The notes below the pieces were generated by a model that was not told where the DNA came from, made no database searches, and saw only the letters and a list, made by a program, of their open reading frames with translations. Shown here in pieces: positions 18,415-27,800 of a stretch of 64,000 nucleotides of DNA (position 1 is the first letter of the stretch; each line of letters opens with the position of its first letter). The DNA comes from Paragorgia papillata (taxonomy: Eukaryota > Cnidaria > Anthozoa > Scleralcyonacea > Coralliidae), in the NCBI GenBank assembly GCA_035771165.1, contig JAWNZC010000342.1, positions 640,700 through 704,699 on the forward strand. Direction: 5' to 3'. Both the position numbers and the translations under genes were made by a program.

Positions 18415-19401
18415 CGGAAAATTTCAGATATCGCGAAACAAGATAAAAACATGGCTTAGACAACAAGATACCTATACTTTGCATAAACCCGTACGACATA
18501 ATTTTAAGCGAAATCGTGTTATTGTTGGAGCGATGGACGAGGAGTGGGAGGCTGATCTAGTAATTATGGATTCGCTTAGTAAAACAAATAATGGTTATAA
18601 ATACGTTTTAACTGTTATTGATGTACTGTCCAAATTTGCGTGGGTGGAACCATTAAAAACAAAGACTGGAGAAAGTTTGGTTAAAGCCTTTGAAAAGATA
18701 TTAAAGAAAGGAAGGAAGCCCGAAACATTTCATACCGATAAAGGAACTGAATTTAGCAACAAACGCTTTCAAAAGTTATTGAAGGATAAGCACATTCGCT
18801 TTTTCCAACACACAACGATACCAAGGCATCCATCGTTGAACGATTTAACCGAACGCTAAAGGGGAAAATGTGGAAATATTTTACAGCAAAGAATACGTTG
18901 AAATATATCGATGTACTACAAAAATTAGTATATTCCTACAACCATTCGAGACACCGTAGTATTGGGATGAGACCGGCTGATGTCAATCGAGAAAACGAAA
19001 GTATTGTATGGCAAAAACTGTATGGTGATGAGTCCAGTAAACCCCTCAAATATAAATTCAACATCGGTGACCAAGTTCGAATTAGCAAAGCAAGACGTAC
19101 ATTCAAGAAAGGCTACTTACCTAACTGGACCGAAGAAGTGTTTACCATCACGAAGCGAGTACCTAGACGACCGCCAATGTACAAGATTGCTGATTATCAC
19201 GGAGAAGAGTTAGAAGGAACATTTTACGAACAGGAATTGCAAAGAGTTACAAAGACAGATAGTGACTTTTATAGAATAGAAAGAGTAATTACATCACGCA
19301 TGCGTGGTAAATGTAAAGAATATCTTGTAAAATGGTTAGGCTATCCTGAAGATTTTAATTCTTGGGTACCAGCCGAAAATGTAAAAGATATAACGAAATA
19401 A
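18320..19401 (+). pseudogene. int: Retrovirus-type integrase with chromodomain, one frameshift
   Basis: The first part (18,320-18,859) holds the rve core: D79 in DEEWEADL and D140 in FHTDKGTEF. The catalytic Glu lies in the other frame at about 18,840, in the phrase SIVERFN. A single base is missing between about 18,800 and 18,815, which splits the gene. The second part continues through YNHSRHRSIGMRPADV, an SH3-like DNA-binding region (KFNIGDQVRI) and a C-terminal chromodomain (YRIERVI...EYLVKWLGYP..NSWVPAENV). It inserts the linear element and makes 6-bp target duplications; the chromodomain may steer it to marked chromatin. All three catalytic residues survive, so the break is recent or an assembly error. 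Confidence 0.92.
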
Positions 19402-19450
19402 AAATGTGTGTACCTTACAATGTGTGTTCATTTGTGTTTTGTTCTTCGAC

Positions 19451-20203
19451 ATGGCAACACAGTTTTATTTAACGCTTCCAAGCAATAGTTCTATGGAATA
19501 TTTTCCAGATAATACTGTAGCTAATTTTAAAGTGAAACTTGCTGAAACTATACAGCTGACAGGTGATTGGGAAGTAGCCTTGTCAGAGTTATATTATCCC
19601 CATACATGGAGCACGATTCGAAAAGGTAATCAACAAACGTTTCTCTATAACGCTGGAATAAAATACGACGATACGGGTATTATCCCAAATGGTTACTATA
19701 ACACCATTGACGATCTCGTAGGGGCTTTAAACCGTAGCATGAACAAAGAGGCACGAACCAAGATAAAATTTTCTTACATTGCAAGTAAACACAAAGTCAT
19801 GATTGATGTGCCTAAAGGTGGACTCGTGTGGATATGTGGTGATATTGCTACAACATTAGGGTTTCAACAAGACACCGTCATTAAAAAGAAAACCCTAAGC
19901 CCTTACGTGGCAGACGTTAACGGTGGATTTTCAGCCATGTATGTGTACACCGATATCGTGGATGCACAGTTTGTTGGTGATGTCAAAGTGCCCCTACTCA
20001 GAATTGTCAATACGCAAGGACGTTATGGTGAAAACGTGAACGTCAGTCTCCGTAATCTACAATATATTCCTGTCAAGGTAAAGTCCTTCGAAACAATTGA
20101 GGTGAATATAAAGGACGACAAAAACGAAAACGTATCATTTGGCTTCGGGAAGTCGATCGTGACACTTCACTTTAGACAGCGAAGATCTTCGTATTTCATT
20201 TAA
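19451..20203 (+). CDS. mCP: Minor capsid (penton-type) protein (250 aa)
   Basis: The ATG at 19,451 is chosen because the conserved FYLTLPSNSS opening follows at once; an upstream in-frame Met is unlikely. The pattern FYLTLPSNSSMEYFPDNT, then LTGDWEVALSELYYPHTW, is characteristic of the single jelly-roll minor capsid protein of Polintons, the vertex (penton) protein. Length is normal and the ORF intact. It sits 49 bases after the integrase stop and two bases before the basic protein, within the virion block mCP-basic-MCP-protease. Confidence 0.85.
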   Translation: MATQFYLTLPSNSSMEYFPDNTVANFKVKLAETIQLTGDWEVALSELYYPHTWSTIRKGNQQTFLYNAGIKYDDTGIIPNGYYNTIDDLVGALNRSMNKEARTKIKFSYIASKHKVMIDVPKGGLVWICGDIATTLGFQQDTVIKKKTLSPYVADVNGGFSAMYVYTDIVDAQFVGDVKVPLLRIVNTQGRYGENVNVSLRNLQYIPVKVKSFETIEVNIKDDKNENVSFGFGKSIVTLHFRQRRSSYFI

Positions 20204-20205
20204 AA

Positions 20206-20679
20206 ATGAGACATACAATTATTCCAGACGTAAAGCAATTTCAACAACATTATTTGAGAAAACAACAAGGCAGAAGTCTACATGGTTTTCGAGGTGCACG
20301 TGTTCAGAAAGGTTACGGCATTGGAAGTTTTTTTAAAAGTATTGCACGCTTTGCAATACCTCTGGTAAAACGAGGAGCTCAAGCTATTGGAAGAAGAGCT
20401 CTGCAAGCTGTAAAAGACGTTGGCCAAGATGTTCTGGCAGGGAAGAATGTAAAGCAAGCGATAAGAGGACGGGGTTCCGAAGCCGTGAAAGATCTTGCTC
20501 AAAAAGGGGTACGTCAGGTTACGAACCAATCAGGTGCCGGTCGTAAACGCAAACGAGTGAATTCTCCTATAAAAGCCAACACAAGACGTAAAACCGCCAG
20601 TCGTTCGCAAACGGTTAAGAAGAAAACATCTGAGCCTACGGAAGCAAAGATCGGACCGTTTATAAAATATAAATTATGA
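20206..20679 (+). CDS. Basic virion/core-like protein (157 aa)
   Basis: This protein is highly basic, with an amphipathic glycine-rich segment GYGIGSFFKSIARFAIPLVK (residues ~37-56), repeats of small basic helices, then a KRKR-containing tail. Its position directly before the major capsid gene is constant in Polintons. It resembles adenovirus-type minor core or membrane-lytic proteins in composition only: an amphipathic helix plus cationic tail. Its stop overlaps the MCP start (ATGA). Role in DNA condensation or entry is inferred. Confidence 0.65.
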   Translation: MRHTIIPDVKQFQQHYLRKQQGRSLHGFRGARVQKGYGIGSFFKSIARFAIPLVKRGAQAIGRRALQAVKDVGQDVLAGKNVKQAIRGRGSEAVKDLAQKGVRQVTNQSGAGRKRKRVNSPIKANTRRKTASRSQTVKKKTSEPTEAKIGPFIKYKL

Positions 20680-22021
20680 GTCAAGCTTTTAGTACCCTAC
20701 ATAAAGATTCGTGTGGGTGTGGAAAATCAGAATTAGATTTATTTGTAATGCCTGCTACACAAGTAGAAATGAATAAAGGATTTTGGGAAGATTTAGATCC
20801 AGTATCGAGTATTGGAGCTTCAGACACCATTGAGTTTCTGTGTGCTGCAAATTCTGATGTGTATACCGATTTAGCAAACAGTTATCTACACGTAAAAGCA
20901 AAAATAACCAACAATGATGGATCTAATCTCGATGAAAATGTTCAAGTCGGACCTGTAAATCTATGGATGCATGCTTTATTTTCTCAAGTAGAAGTTTACC
21001 TGAACAACAAACTTGTCACACCGTCGAGCACTGCTTATCCCTACCGATCGTATATGGAAACTGTACTGAACTTTAGCAAAGATGCGAAATCATCTCATCT
21101 GACCTCAGCGCTGTTCTATAAAGATCAAGCTGGCAGAATGGATGTCGTGAACCCCGTGGCAGTAGATGCCGATGCAAACAAGGGTTTGAAACTGCGGTAT
21201 GTTCATGCAAGTCAAAGTAAGTCTGTGGCTATGGAAGGAAGAATCCATTCCGACCTGTTTGCACAAGATCGTTATATCCTTGGTGCTGTACCAATCAAAT
21301 CAAGCTAGTGCGTTCGAGAAACCCATTTTCCCTGGTATCGTCAGCAGATCATCCTGACTTTAAAGTGGTTTTGGAAGAATGTGTATTTCGCGTTCGACGT
21401 GTCAACGTCTCTTCTACCGTTATGATGGCTCATACCCATGCCCTTCAACGTGTCACGGCCAAGTACCCTATCAATCGTGCCAGTTGTAAAGTCGTTTCTG
21501 TACCGAGAGGAAATATGTCAGGCAATCAACCAAATATATTTCAAGGCCCTCTACCTGATCGAGTGGTTATCGGAATGGTGGATGCAGATGCTTATAATGG
21601 TACCTATACTAAAAATCCTTTCAATTTCAAAAACTACGACATTACTTCTCTTGGTCTAACGGTAAATGGCGAACATTTGCCTGGAAAACCCCTACAACTG
21701 AAATTTGCTGCTGCGAGAGGAAGTAATTACGTGTCTGCGTTCCAAACCTTGTATGCTGGTACTAACAAGTTATTTCAAAATGATGGCAATGGTATTACAC
21801 GAGACGAGTATGCCAATGGGTACACTCTATTCGTATTTGATCTGACAGCTGATCTGTGTCTGAGCGATCATATTCAACCGATTAAAAATGGAAACGTATC
21901 GATAGAATGTCAATTTGGAACAGCTCTGACAGCAGCTATAAATATCGTAGTGCTTGGAGAATTTCAAAGTCTTATCGAAATTGACGCAAACCGCAACGTT
22001 CTATGCGACTTTAGCAGTTAA
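20676..22021 (+). pseudogene. MCP: Major capsid protein (double jelly roll), one frameshift
   Basis: The N-terminal part (20,676-21,308) contains the family's opening LDLFVMPATQVEMNKGFWED, followed by jelly-roll strands and the RSYMETVLNFSKDAKSSHL segment. A single-base shift near 21,285-21,300 ends the frame in TAG. The remainder (to 22,021) carries the second jelly roll, including FNFKNYDITSLGLTVNGEHL and a conserved C-terminus ending FGTALTAAINIVVLGEF. Total length is about 448 aa, normal for Polintons. It forms the icosahedral shell. The intact flanking sequence suggests a recent break or an assembly indel. Confidence 0.9.
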
Positions 22022-22022
22022 G

Positions 22023-22484
22023 ATGAACACTCTACAAATCCTAAACGTCCTGAAAAGTGATCCATTTACCAAAACCGTATTTAAAGACGTGTTACCATCG
22101 GACCGTCTACCAAGTCAGATACCGAAAAAACCTAGGGGTTTTATTCTGAATGTGGATCCTAGTAATGGACCTGGTACGCATTGGGTAGCAATTTATCTCA
22201 CCTCAGATGGACAAGGGGAGTTCATGGACTCGTACGGACAAGGACCGAGCTTTTATAGCAAAACTTTTGAAACGTTTTTACGAGATCATACTAGCAGTTT
22301 TACTTGGAATGAACAGACGTTACAGTCATTAGGGTCTCGCGTGTGTGGACAATATTGTTTGTTTTATGCTTTACATCGATGTAGAAATATACCCATGTCA
22401 ACATTTGTTGGCATGTTTACTGATAATAAAGAATGGAATGACATGTTAGTTCGTGACTTTATGCATAAATATTATTGTGTGTAA
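22023..22484 (+). CDS. PRO: Adenovirus-type maturation cysteine protease (153 aa)
   Basis: Catalytic residues are in the expected order and spacing: His53 in GTHWVAIY, Asp69 in FMDSYG, Gln101 (oxyanion) and Cys108 in SRVCGQYC; the Gln-Cys distance of 7 equals that of the adenovirus enzyme. The enzyme would process capsid and core proteins during virion maturation. The start ATG follows the MCP stop by one base. The ORF is intact. The stop overlaps an AATAAA poly(A) signal at 22,483-22,488. Confidence 0.9.
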   Translation: MNTLQILNVLKSDPFTKTVFKDVLPSDRLPSQIPKKPRGFILNVDPSNGPGTHWVAIYLTSDGQGEFMDSYGQGPSFYSKTFETFLRDHTSSFTWNEQTLQSLGSRVCGQYCLFYALHRCRNIPMSTFVGMFTDNKEWNDMLVRDFMHKYYCV

Positions 22485-22552
22485 TAAATACAAGACAATT
22501 AATGTTGTAAACAATTCTTTATTGTAATATCAAAGCTTTACAAGGAATAAAT
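22483..22552. terminator. Convergent poly(A) region
   Basis: AATAAA at 22,483-22,488 serves the rightward genes. TTTATT at 22,518-22,523 (AATAAA on the minus strand) lies 30 bases past the leftward stop. The two gene blocks therefore end face to face within 70 bases. Confidence 0.65.
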
Positions 22553-23286
22553 TTATTTAACCCATTTATATGGATGTATGTTTTTGTCTCTTCGTTTCTG
22601 TTTTGTTCTTTTCGATGTTGCTGGGGCTACCGGTGACGTCAGGGGGGTGGTGTCTGAAATATCTTTAGTCTTATATTCTCTTAACATACTCAAACGATTT
22701 TCATTTCTGATAATGCCTTCGGGAACATTCATGTTTCCTAATGCTTTTGCAAATGTTGCCATCCAGCAGGGTTGAAATTCTTTCGTTGACGTAGAGAATC
22801 GTTGACCAAGTCGATAACATTTGTACCTGGAATAGGTCGTCCTTTAAACACCATCTGTCCATGGTCAGTCCATCCTATGAGGTCTTTATTTGCTTTAAGT
22901 TTCTTAACCAACTGTCGAGCTCTTGATTTCATTGTTACAGGCACACTTTCTAAAATGTCAGTTTCTATCTCTCCAGGCAGCTCAGAGGGTGCAGCAGTCT
23001 CTTCTGTATTCACTGATTCTTCAGGTTTATCGTCGTCAGCTATGGGCGTCGGTATAACGCTTACACGTACGGGTTTACTGATTCGTTTATCGTAATAACC
23101 CAGATAACGTTGAAGCGACTGATCGTACATTTTCACTTTCTCATCTTGTGTTATATCTTGACGTTTAAGAAGATTTTGCATTTCTGAATCTAGTTCATTC
23201 ACCTGCGCTGTTAAAGGAGTGACTAAGGGTTTCTTTCGATCTGTCATATGTTCTGGAACTAGTACCAATCTCCTGACGTGTTCCAT
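22553..23286 (-). pseudogene. Polinton protein of unknown function, one frameshift
   Basis: Reading leftward from ATG at 23,286: opening MEHVRRLVLVPEHM, a helical region (QDEKVKMYDQSLQRYLGYYD), an acidic linker, then the conserved block KGRPIPGTNVIDLVNDSLRQ and RKNFNPAGW. A single-base shift near 22,740-22,760 moves the frame; the downstream frame continues with the conserved FAKALGNMNVPEGII and a basic C-terminus. Proteins with this layout occur beside the ATPase in many Polintons but have no established function; a minor structural role is likely. Its ATG overlaps the upstream gene's stop (TAATG). Confidence 0.7.
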
Positions 23287-23615
23287 TATTTGGTTAAAAA
23301 ACTTGCCAGTTGTTCAAGTACAGGAACTAAGAGAAACGGTAGAAAACCTTCACCTTCTTGTAGAATAACTTTCTTTCTTTTTGTTACTGGATGACGTTTA
23401 TCAGCAACAAACTTGATATGATCGTTATAAGGGGCTAATTTCCTTGCTGTTTTCGGAGTAATCTTAATTGTTTCACACCACACGTTCAAAAGACACTGTC
23501 TAATGGCTTCTAATATATCGTCGTCGGCAGCTTTTATAATTGCGTTTCGCAGTTGAGGATCACACTTTGCCAATACTTTTAAAACGTCACAGTTCCTTCT
23601 TATAGAAGCAGACAT
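23286..23615 (-). CDS. Small Polinton protein of unknown function (109 aa)
   Basis: The ATG at 23,615 is used. The protein begins MSASIRRN, followed by helical segments (LKVLAKCDPQLRNAIIKAADDD), a basic KRKK stretch, and a hydrophobic end GFLPFLLVPVLEQLASFL. A cationic middle plus a hydrophobic, proline-containing tail suggests a virion or membrane-associated protein. It is constant in gene order between the ATPase and the preceding unknown gene in Polintons. No enzymatic motif. Confidence 0.65.
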   Translation of the reverse strand: MSASIRRNCDVLKVLAKCDPQLRNAIIKAADDDILEAIRQCLLNVWCETIKITPKTARKLAPYNDHIKFVADKRHPVTKRKKVILQEGEGFLPFLLVPVLEQLASFLTK

Positions 23616-23650
23616 GGTCAAATGATCGCATTGTCACTGAACAGCCCCTT

Positions 23651-24250
23651 TTATACTCTGGGCTGGTACACGTAGTGGGTGTCAGTCGGAAAGATCCCGG
23701 ATCTTACTCGGATTTCGTCGGGACAGGTCGGAGTGAGATCGACAAACAAGTAGGAATATGGCTCTTTAGTCGCCATCTGATAGGCTTGCTGAAAAAATTT
23801 TGTGTTGCTTGGATACAGTTGCTTAGCCAGATGAACTACTTGACTTGCATCTCGAACATTTTTGGTTAATACGAGATAACTGGCATTCAGATAGATAGTA
23901 CGGTGATCTTTGCTTTGATAAAACAGATTATGTACAATATAAATCACACTGAGATTCCCATCTTTTTCTCCCATCATATCGTCAATTATAAATAGATTTC
24001 TTGTTTGGGGGTTAATGCTATCTAACATCGATTGGGGCAAACCTTGGACAAACTGAATACCCGGAACTAATGATTCTATTTCAGCAAATGTGTCTTGATA
24101 CTCTGTATAAAAATACACGACGTTTTCCGGAGGTGGATCGATCATGATTTGGGCGTTAGCTAACAATTGTTTCACAAAGGATGTCTTCCCCGTCTTCGTA
24201 CTGCCCGAGATTAGGAGACCGAACGGATGTGTTAACTGTATGGAGTACAT
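23651..24250 (-). CDS. ATP: Genome-packaging ATPase (199 aa)
   Basis: The Walker A motif GSTKTGKTS is at residues 16-24 and Walker B LFIIDDM at 86-92. A typical sensor/arginine region follows (YLVLTKNVRDASQVV). This is the FtsK/HerA (A32-like) family that translocates DNA into the capsid. The ORF is intact and of normal length, directly upstream of the two unknown virion-type genes on the same strand. Confidence 0.9.
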   Translation of the reverse strand: MYSIQLTHPFGLLISGSTKTGKTSFVKQLLANAQIMIDPPPENVVYFYTEYQDTFAEIESLVPGIQFVQGLPQSMLDSINPQTRNLFIIDDMMGEKDGNLSVIYIVHNLFYQSKDHRTIYLNASYLVLTKNVRDASQVVHLAKQLYPSNTKFFQQAYQMATKEPYSYLFVDLTPTCPDEIRVRSGIFPTDTHYVYQPRV

Positions 24251-24282
24251 AGTTAAACTGAACAGATCGCTTTTATAAAATC

Positions 24283-24519
24283 TTATTTATACCATTTTGA
24301 CCGCTTTGTACATTGTACCCGTTTTGTGTACTTAGTAATTCGAATAAGTCTGTGTAATTCGTTTAACAACGTTTCTAAATCTATAGGAGAAGCTTTAGCT
24401 CGAATCAAATACGGCTGCCTATCTTTTGAAGAGAGTTGATGAACATTGGATAAATGATTTGCTAATCTTAATAAACCTTGCTTGCCACAGACAGGACAAT
24501 CCTTACGCCTTCGAGGCAT
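24283..24519 (-). CDS. Small C2H2 zinc-finger protein (78 aa)
   Basis: Residues 8-27 form CPVCGKQGLLRLANHLSNVH, a C-x2-C-x12-H-x4-H finger; the rest is helical and ends in a basic tail. It lies 32 bases upstream of the ATPase. Similar one-finger proteins are found at this place in Polintons; DNA-binding or late-transcription function is inferred. The 24,520-24,823 interval holds no gene. Confidence 0.65.
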   Translation of the reverse strand: MPRRRKDCPVCGKQGLLRLANHLSNVHQLSSKDRQPYLIRAKASPIDLETLLNELHRLIRITKYTKRVQCTKRSKWYK

Positions 24520-24823
24520 GATAACAAATGAACGATTTGAAATGGTACTAAAAAATAAATACTTTATATGGCCCTGGGGGCCTTTTTCGTGGCCCTGTGG
24601 CCCTATCGCTTGATTACACTCCCTGTCCCCTCTGACCCTCCACCCCTTCCCCTAACCCTGTGTTCTAAAAGACCCTCATTAAGCCCTTAAAGCGCCACGC
24701 CAGAAAATTGACAATAGATAGTATTAATAAAAGATATATTTACAAACACACACAAAATTTTTAAAATTATTTACAAACACGCAACGTTATTAAAATAAGT
24801 ACACACAAAGAAAACACACAAAG

Positions 24824-27800
24824 TTAAAATCGATAAGGTAAAGTATCAAAATTATTTACAATCACACGTTTATTGTATACGATCCTATAATCCTTAGTCT
24901 CGCTCCTAGTCACGACATCCTTATTCGTTCTATCGCGTACAATTTTACTAGGAATATTTACAGAAACTTTAGCAGGATCTATTATATCATAGACAACACC
25001 GAGGTAAACCATATCACACATAACGTCGTGATTAACTTTTTGCTGAGTCCTAAAATTTAAGGTGATCCCTCTCACTTTACATACGGTTTTACCGGTGTTC
25101 AGTTCGTAACTATAGTTCTTAGGACCACCGGAGACAAAGGTTACGATATGGTTACCGTCCAACTCATCGGTCAACTCTCCGAGGTAGGATCCGGTAGGCG
25201 GTTCCCATTCTCCTTCTTTTGACACGTAGATAATGGAGTCAGTATCGAAATACAGCACGCGACGGTTGAGTTGTTCCAATACACTGTACAGTTTCAGGCG
25301 GGCGTGGGCTGTAGTAAAGGACGCAATCACCACGTTGGTCTTCTCGCTGGTCAGCACGAAATCGTCAGTGTGTTCGTAATGTACCTCAATCAGCTCGTCA
25401 TTAATAAAGTTCGCGTCGGTCACGTTCACTTTGTCGCTCGACAACAAGTCAAAGTATTCAGCCGGATCCGAGATGATCTTCACCTGAGTCATATTGGGAC
25501 GCTGCGCGAATTTACCTAAAACACAGACAGAAAGAAAAGAAAAGGGAAGGAAAAACATTAGTCACTGAATATTTCTGTGAGAAACCCTAAAAAATAAAAA
25601 GCGCTCTTTGACACGAAAAACTATTACACTCACCCCAAAAAGAATTCAACATCAGTTTTGCCAGCGCCCTCAGACCAGGATTCTTGACGATCTGATTCGG
25701 ATCCAACTGAATTCCTTCGTTAGCAGCGTAATCTGCGATATACTGCGCCTTTTTCTCCTCAGTGTCACAATCTGCAGGATATCCACTTGCCTGAAGAAGA
25801 ATAAGAGTAAGGATAATAAGTCATAATTGATAAGTAACATGAAAAACAATATTAATATCTTACCTCTTGCTTAATCTTGAGGAAGGTGTCCACGTAGTCT
25901 TTGAAAAGACCATCTGTATGTTCAGGAAAGTGCCAAACTTCGTCAATCTTGAGCAAACGATACCCCTTCTCCAACGCTTTCTGCAGCTCGAGAGTGACCC
26001 AGGTACCGTGTAGAGCTCTGTCGACGTCGAGGTGATCACAGGGTTCTTGTTGGAGATTGTCAGCACAGGTTCGACACAACGGAAACATCAACTTGCCTTG
26101 GGTGCGGTACGGGAGGACAGGATGGTAGAGGCCACGAGGAGGAAGAACGGAACATTTCACCATGCCAAAGTATTCATTGATAGGTCTAAAGTTCTCGGTG
26201 ATGATCTCTGGGTGACCAAGCGGATATTCACCGTACTTATTGCACCACGGGTATAAACTGCAGAAATCCACGTAGTGGACTTTCTCGTCGGGTTGAGCTT
26301 CGTAAAATAAACGAGTCGCGTTCGTCCTCCCGCCGAAGAAACTTTCTCGAGGCTGTAGGGGCTCGGAGATCTCGAAGCGTTCAAAAAAGGTCTTCATCTC
26401 GGGGTCGGTTTCGAGTTGTCGGTCAATATCGCAGGTCCAAATTTCCACGACGTTATATCCAGCGTCTTTCAGGAACTGAATCTTTTCCAGGGTTCGTTGG
26501 CGGAGGTTGTGCATGGTAAGATGGTTGACTGGATTGACCGTATTTCTGGCATAACATTTTGTACATCCGTGCCACAGGCAGCCTTGCACGTCCCACACCG
26601 TGTTCGTCTCTGCGTTGTACCCGTCGACGAGGTATTTACCGATACGCTGCTCGTCATGGTTTCGTGCATGGCGAATGGCGACATCGTCTCGAAGGGCAAT
26701 CCAGGTTAACATCTTGAGGGCAATCACCGACTGCTTGTTTTCGGGTTTGTAGCCTTGAGGTGGGATGATGGCGATGGAATTCTTCTTTAAAAAGGTTTTT
26801 CGGAAAACCAGGTTGCAAGCAGAAGCGATAGTGAGGCAAGAGGCGAAGGGGTCCACATCGGTCACATCACGAAACAGTTCACGGAATTCAAGGCAACAGC
26901 GGCGCAAAATGTCAACATCAGACTGGCAATAGCTTAGGATTTCGGCTTGGAAGTCAAAGTCGTAGTCCCGATGAGGTCGTTGTACCACACGTAGAATTTA
27001 TTTCGATCACCGGGGCTCATACCGTCGGGATCGTAAAACTTGGCGTCGGGAAGTGGTCCCACGTAGCTCTGGTTCTCAGCACGATTGAAAAAGTGGGGAA
27101 AGTAGCCTTTTTCCAGCTCAGTGAGACCGAAAGTCTTGGGGAAATCAGCCAGACGCATAGGGATGAAACACAGCAAGTCGATAAACTTAATTTTCAATTC
27201 TGGCACGAAGAGAGAAAGGATCTTGGCACCGCGAGTGATGACTTCAGGAGTTATACCGTTTTTATAGAGGTACTGCAGGATAAAGTAACCATCGTAAGCT
27301 TGAAAATTGTGAGCGATGAAAGTGGTGTTGGCGTTCTCGATCTGGAAGACCCACTCGCAGAACTCGTCCTTAGTATTGGACCCAGAAAATACGAACTCGT
27401 CACCGCTTTCGTTTTGGACCACACAAAGATTGGGGATGTGTTGACCATTGTCTTGTGTGCACTCGAAGTCGAAAAACATCAAGTTTTTATCGTTGCGCTC
27501 TTCGACATCGTTGTCCACCGCGACATCGTCGTCGAGAAACTCGTTGCTGGTGTTTTCTCGGACAGCTCGTGGTTTTCTTGTTTCGATGGGTTGCATATAG
27601 CATTGATGGTTCTCGGGTTTGACGTACTTTTGGCATACGGTACAACGCACTAAGCCACAATGATGGTCGTTGATACTGGCTCGGGTGACAACGCGTTGAC
27701 ACTTTTGACACTTAGTCAATGAAGAACAGAGAGGTTTTTGTTGTCCAACGGATGCCTTGTGGCGGGCGAAGCATTCGTCGCTCTTAAAAAACCGATTGCA

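Noticed and set aside
22578..23095. Plus-strand ORFs opposite the leftward unknown Polinton gene
   Set aside because: The minus-strand frame shows family-typical conserved blocks; the plus frames do not.
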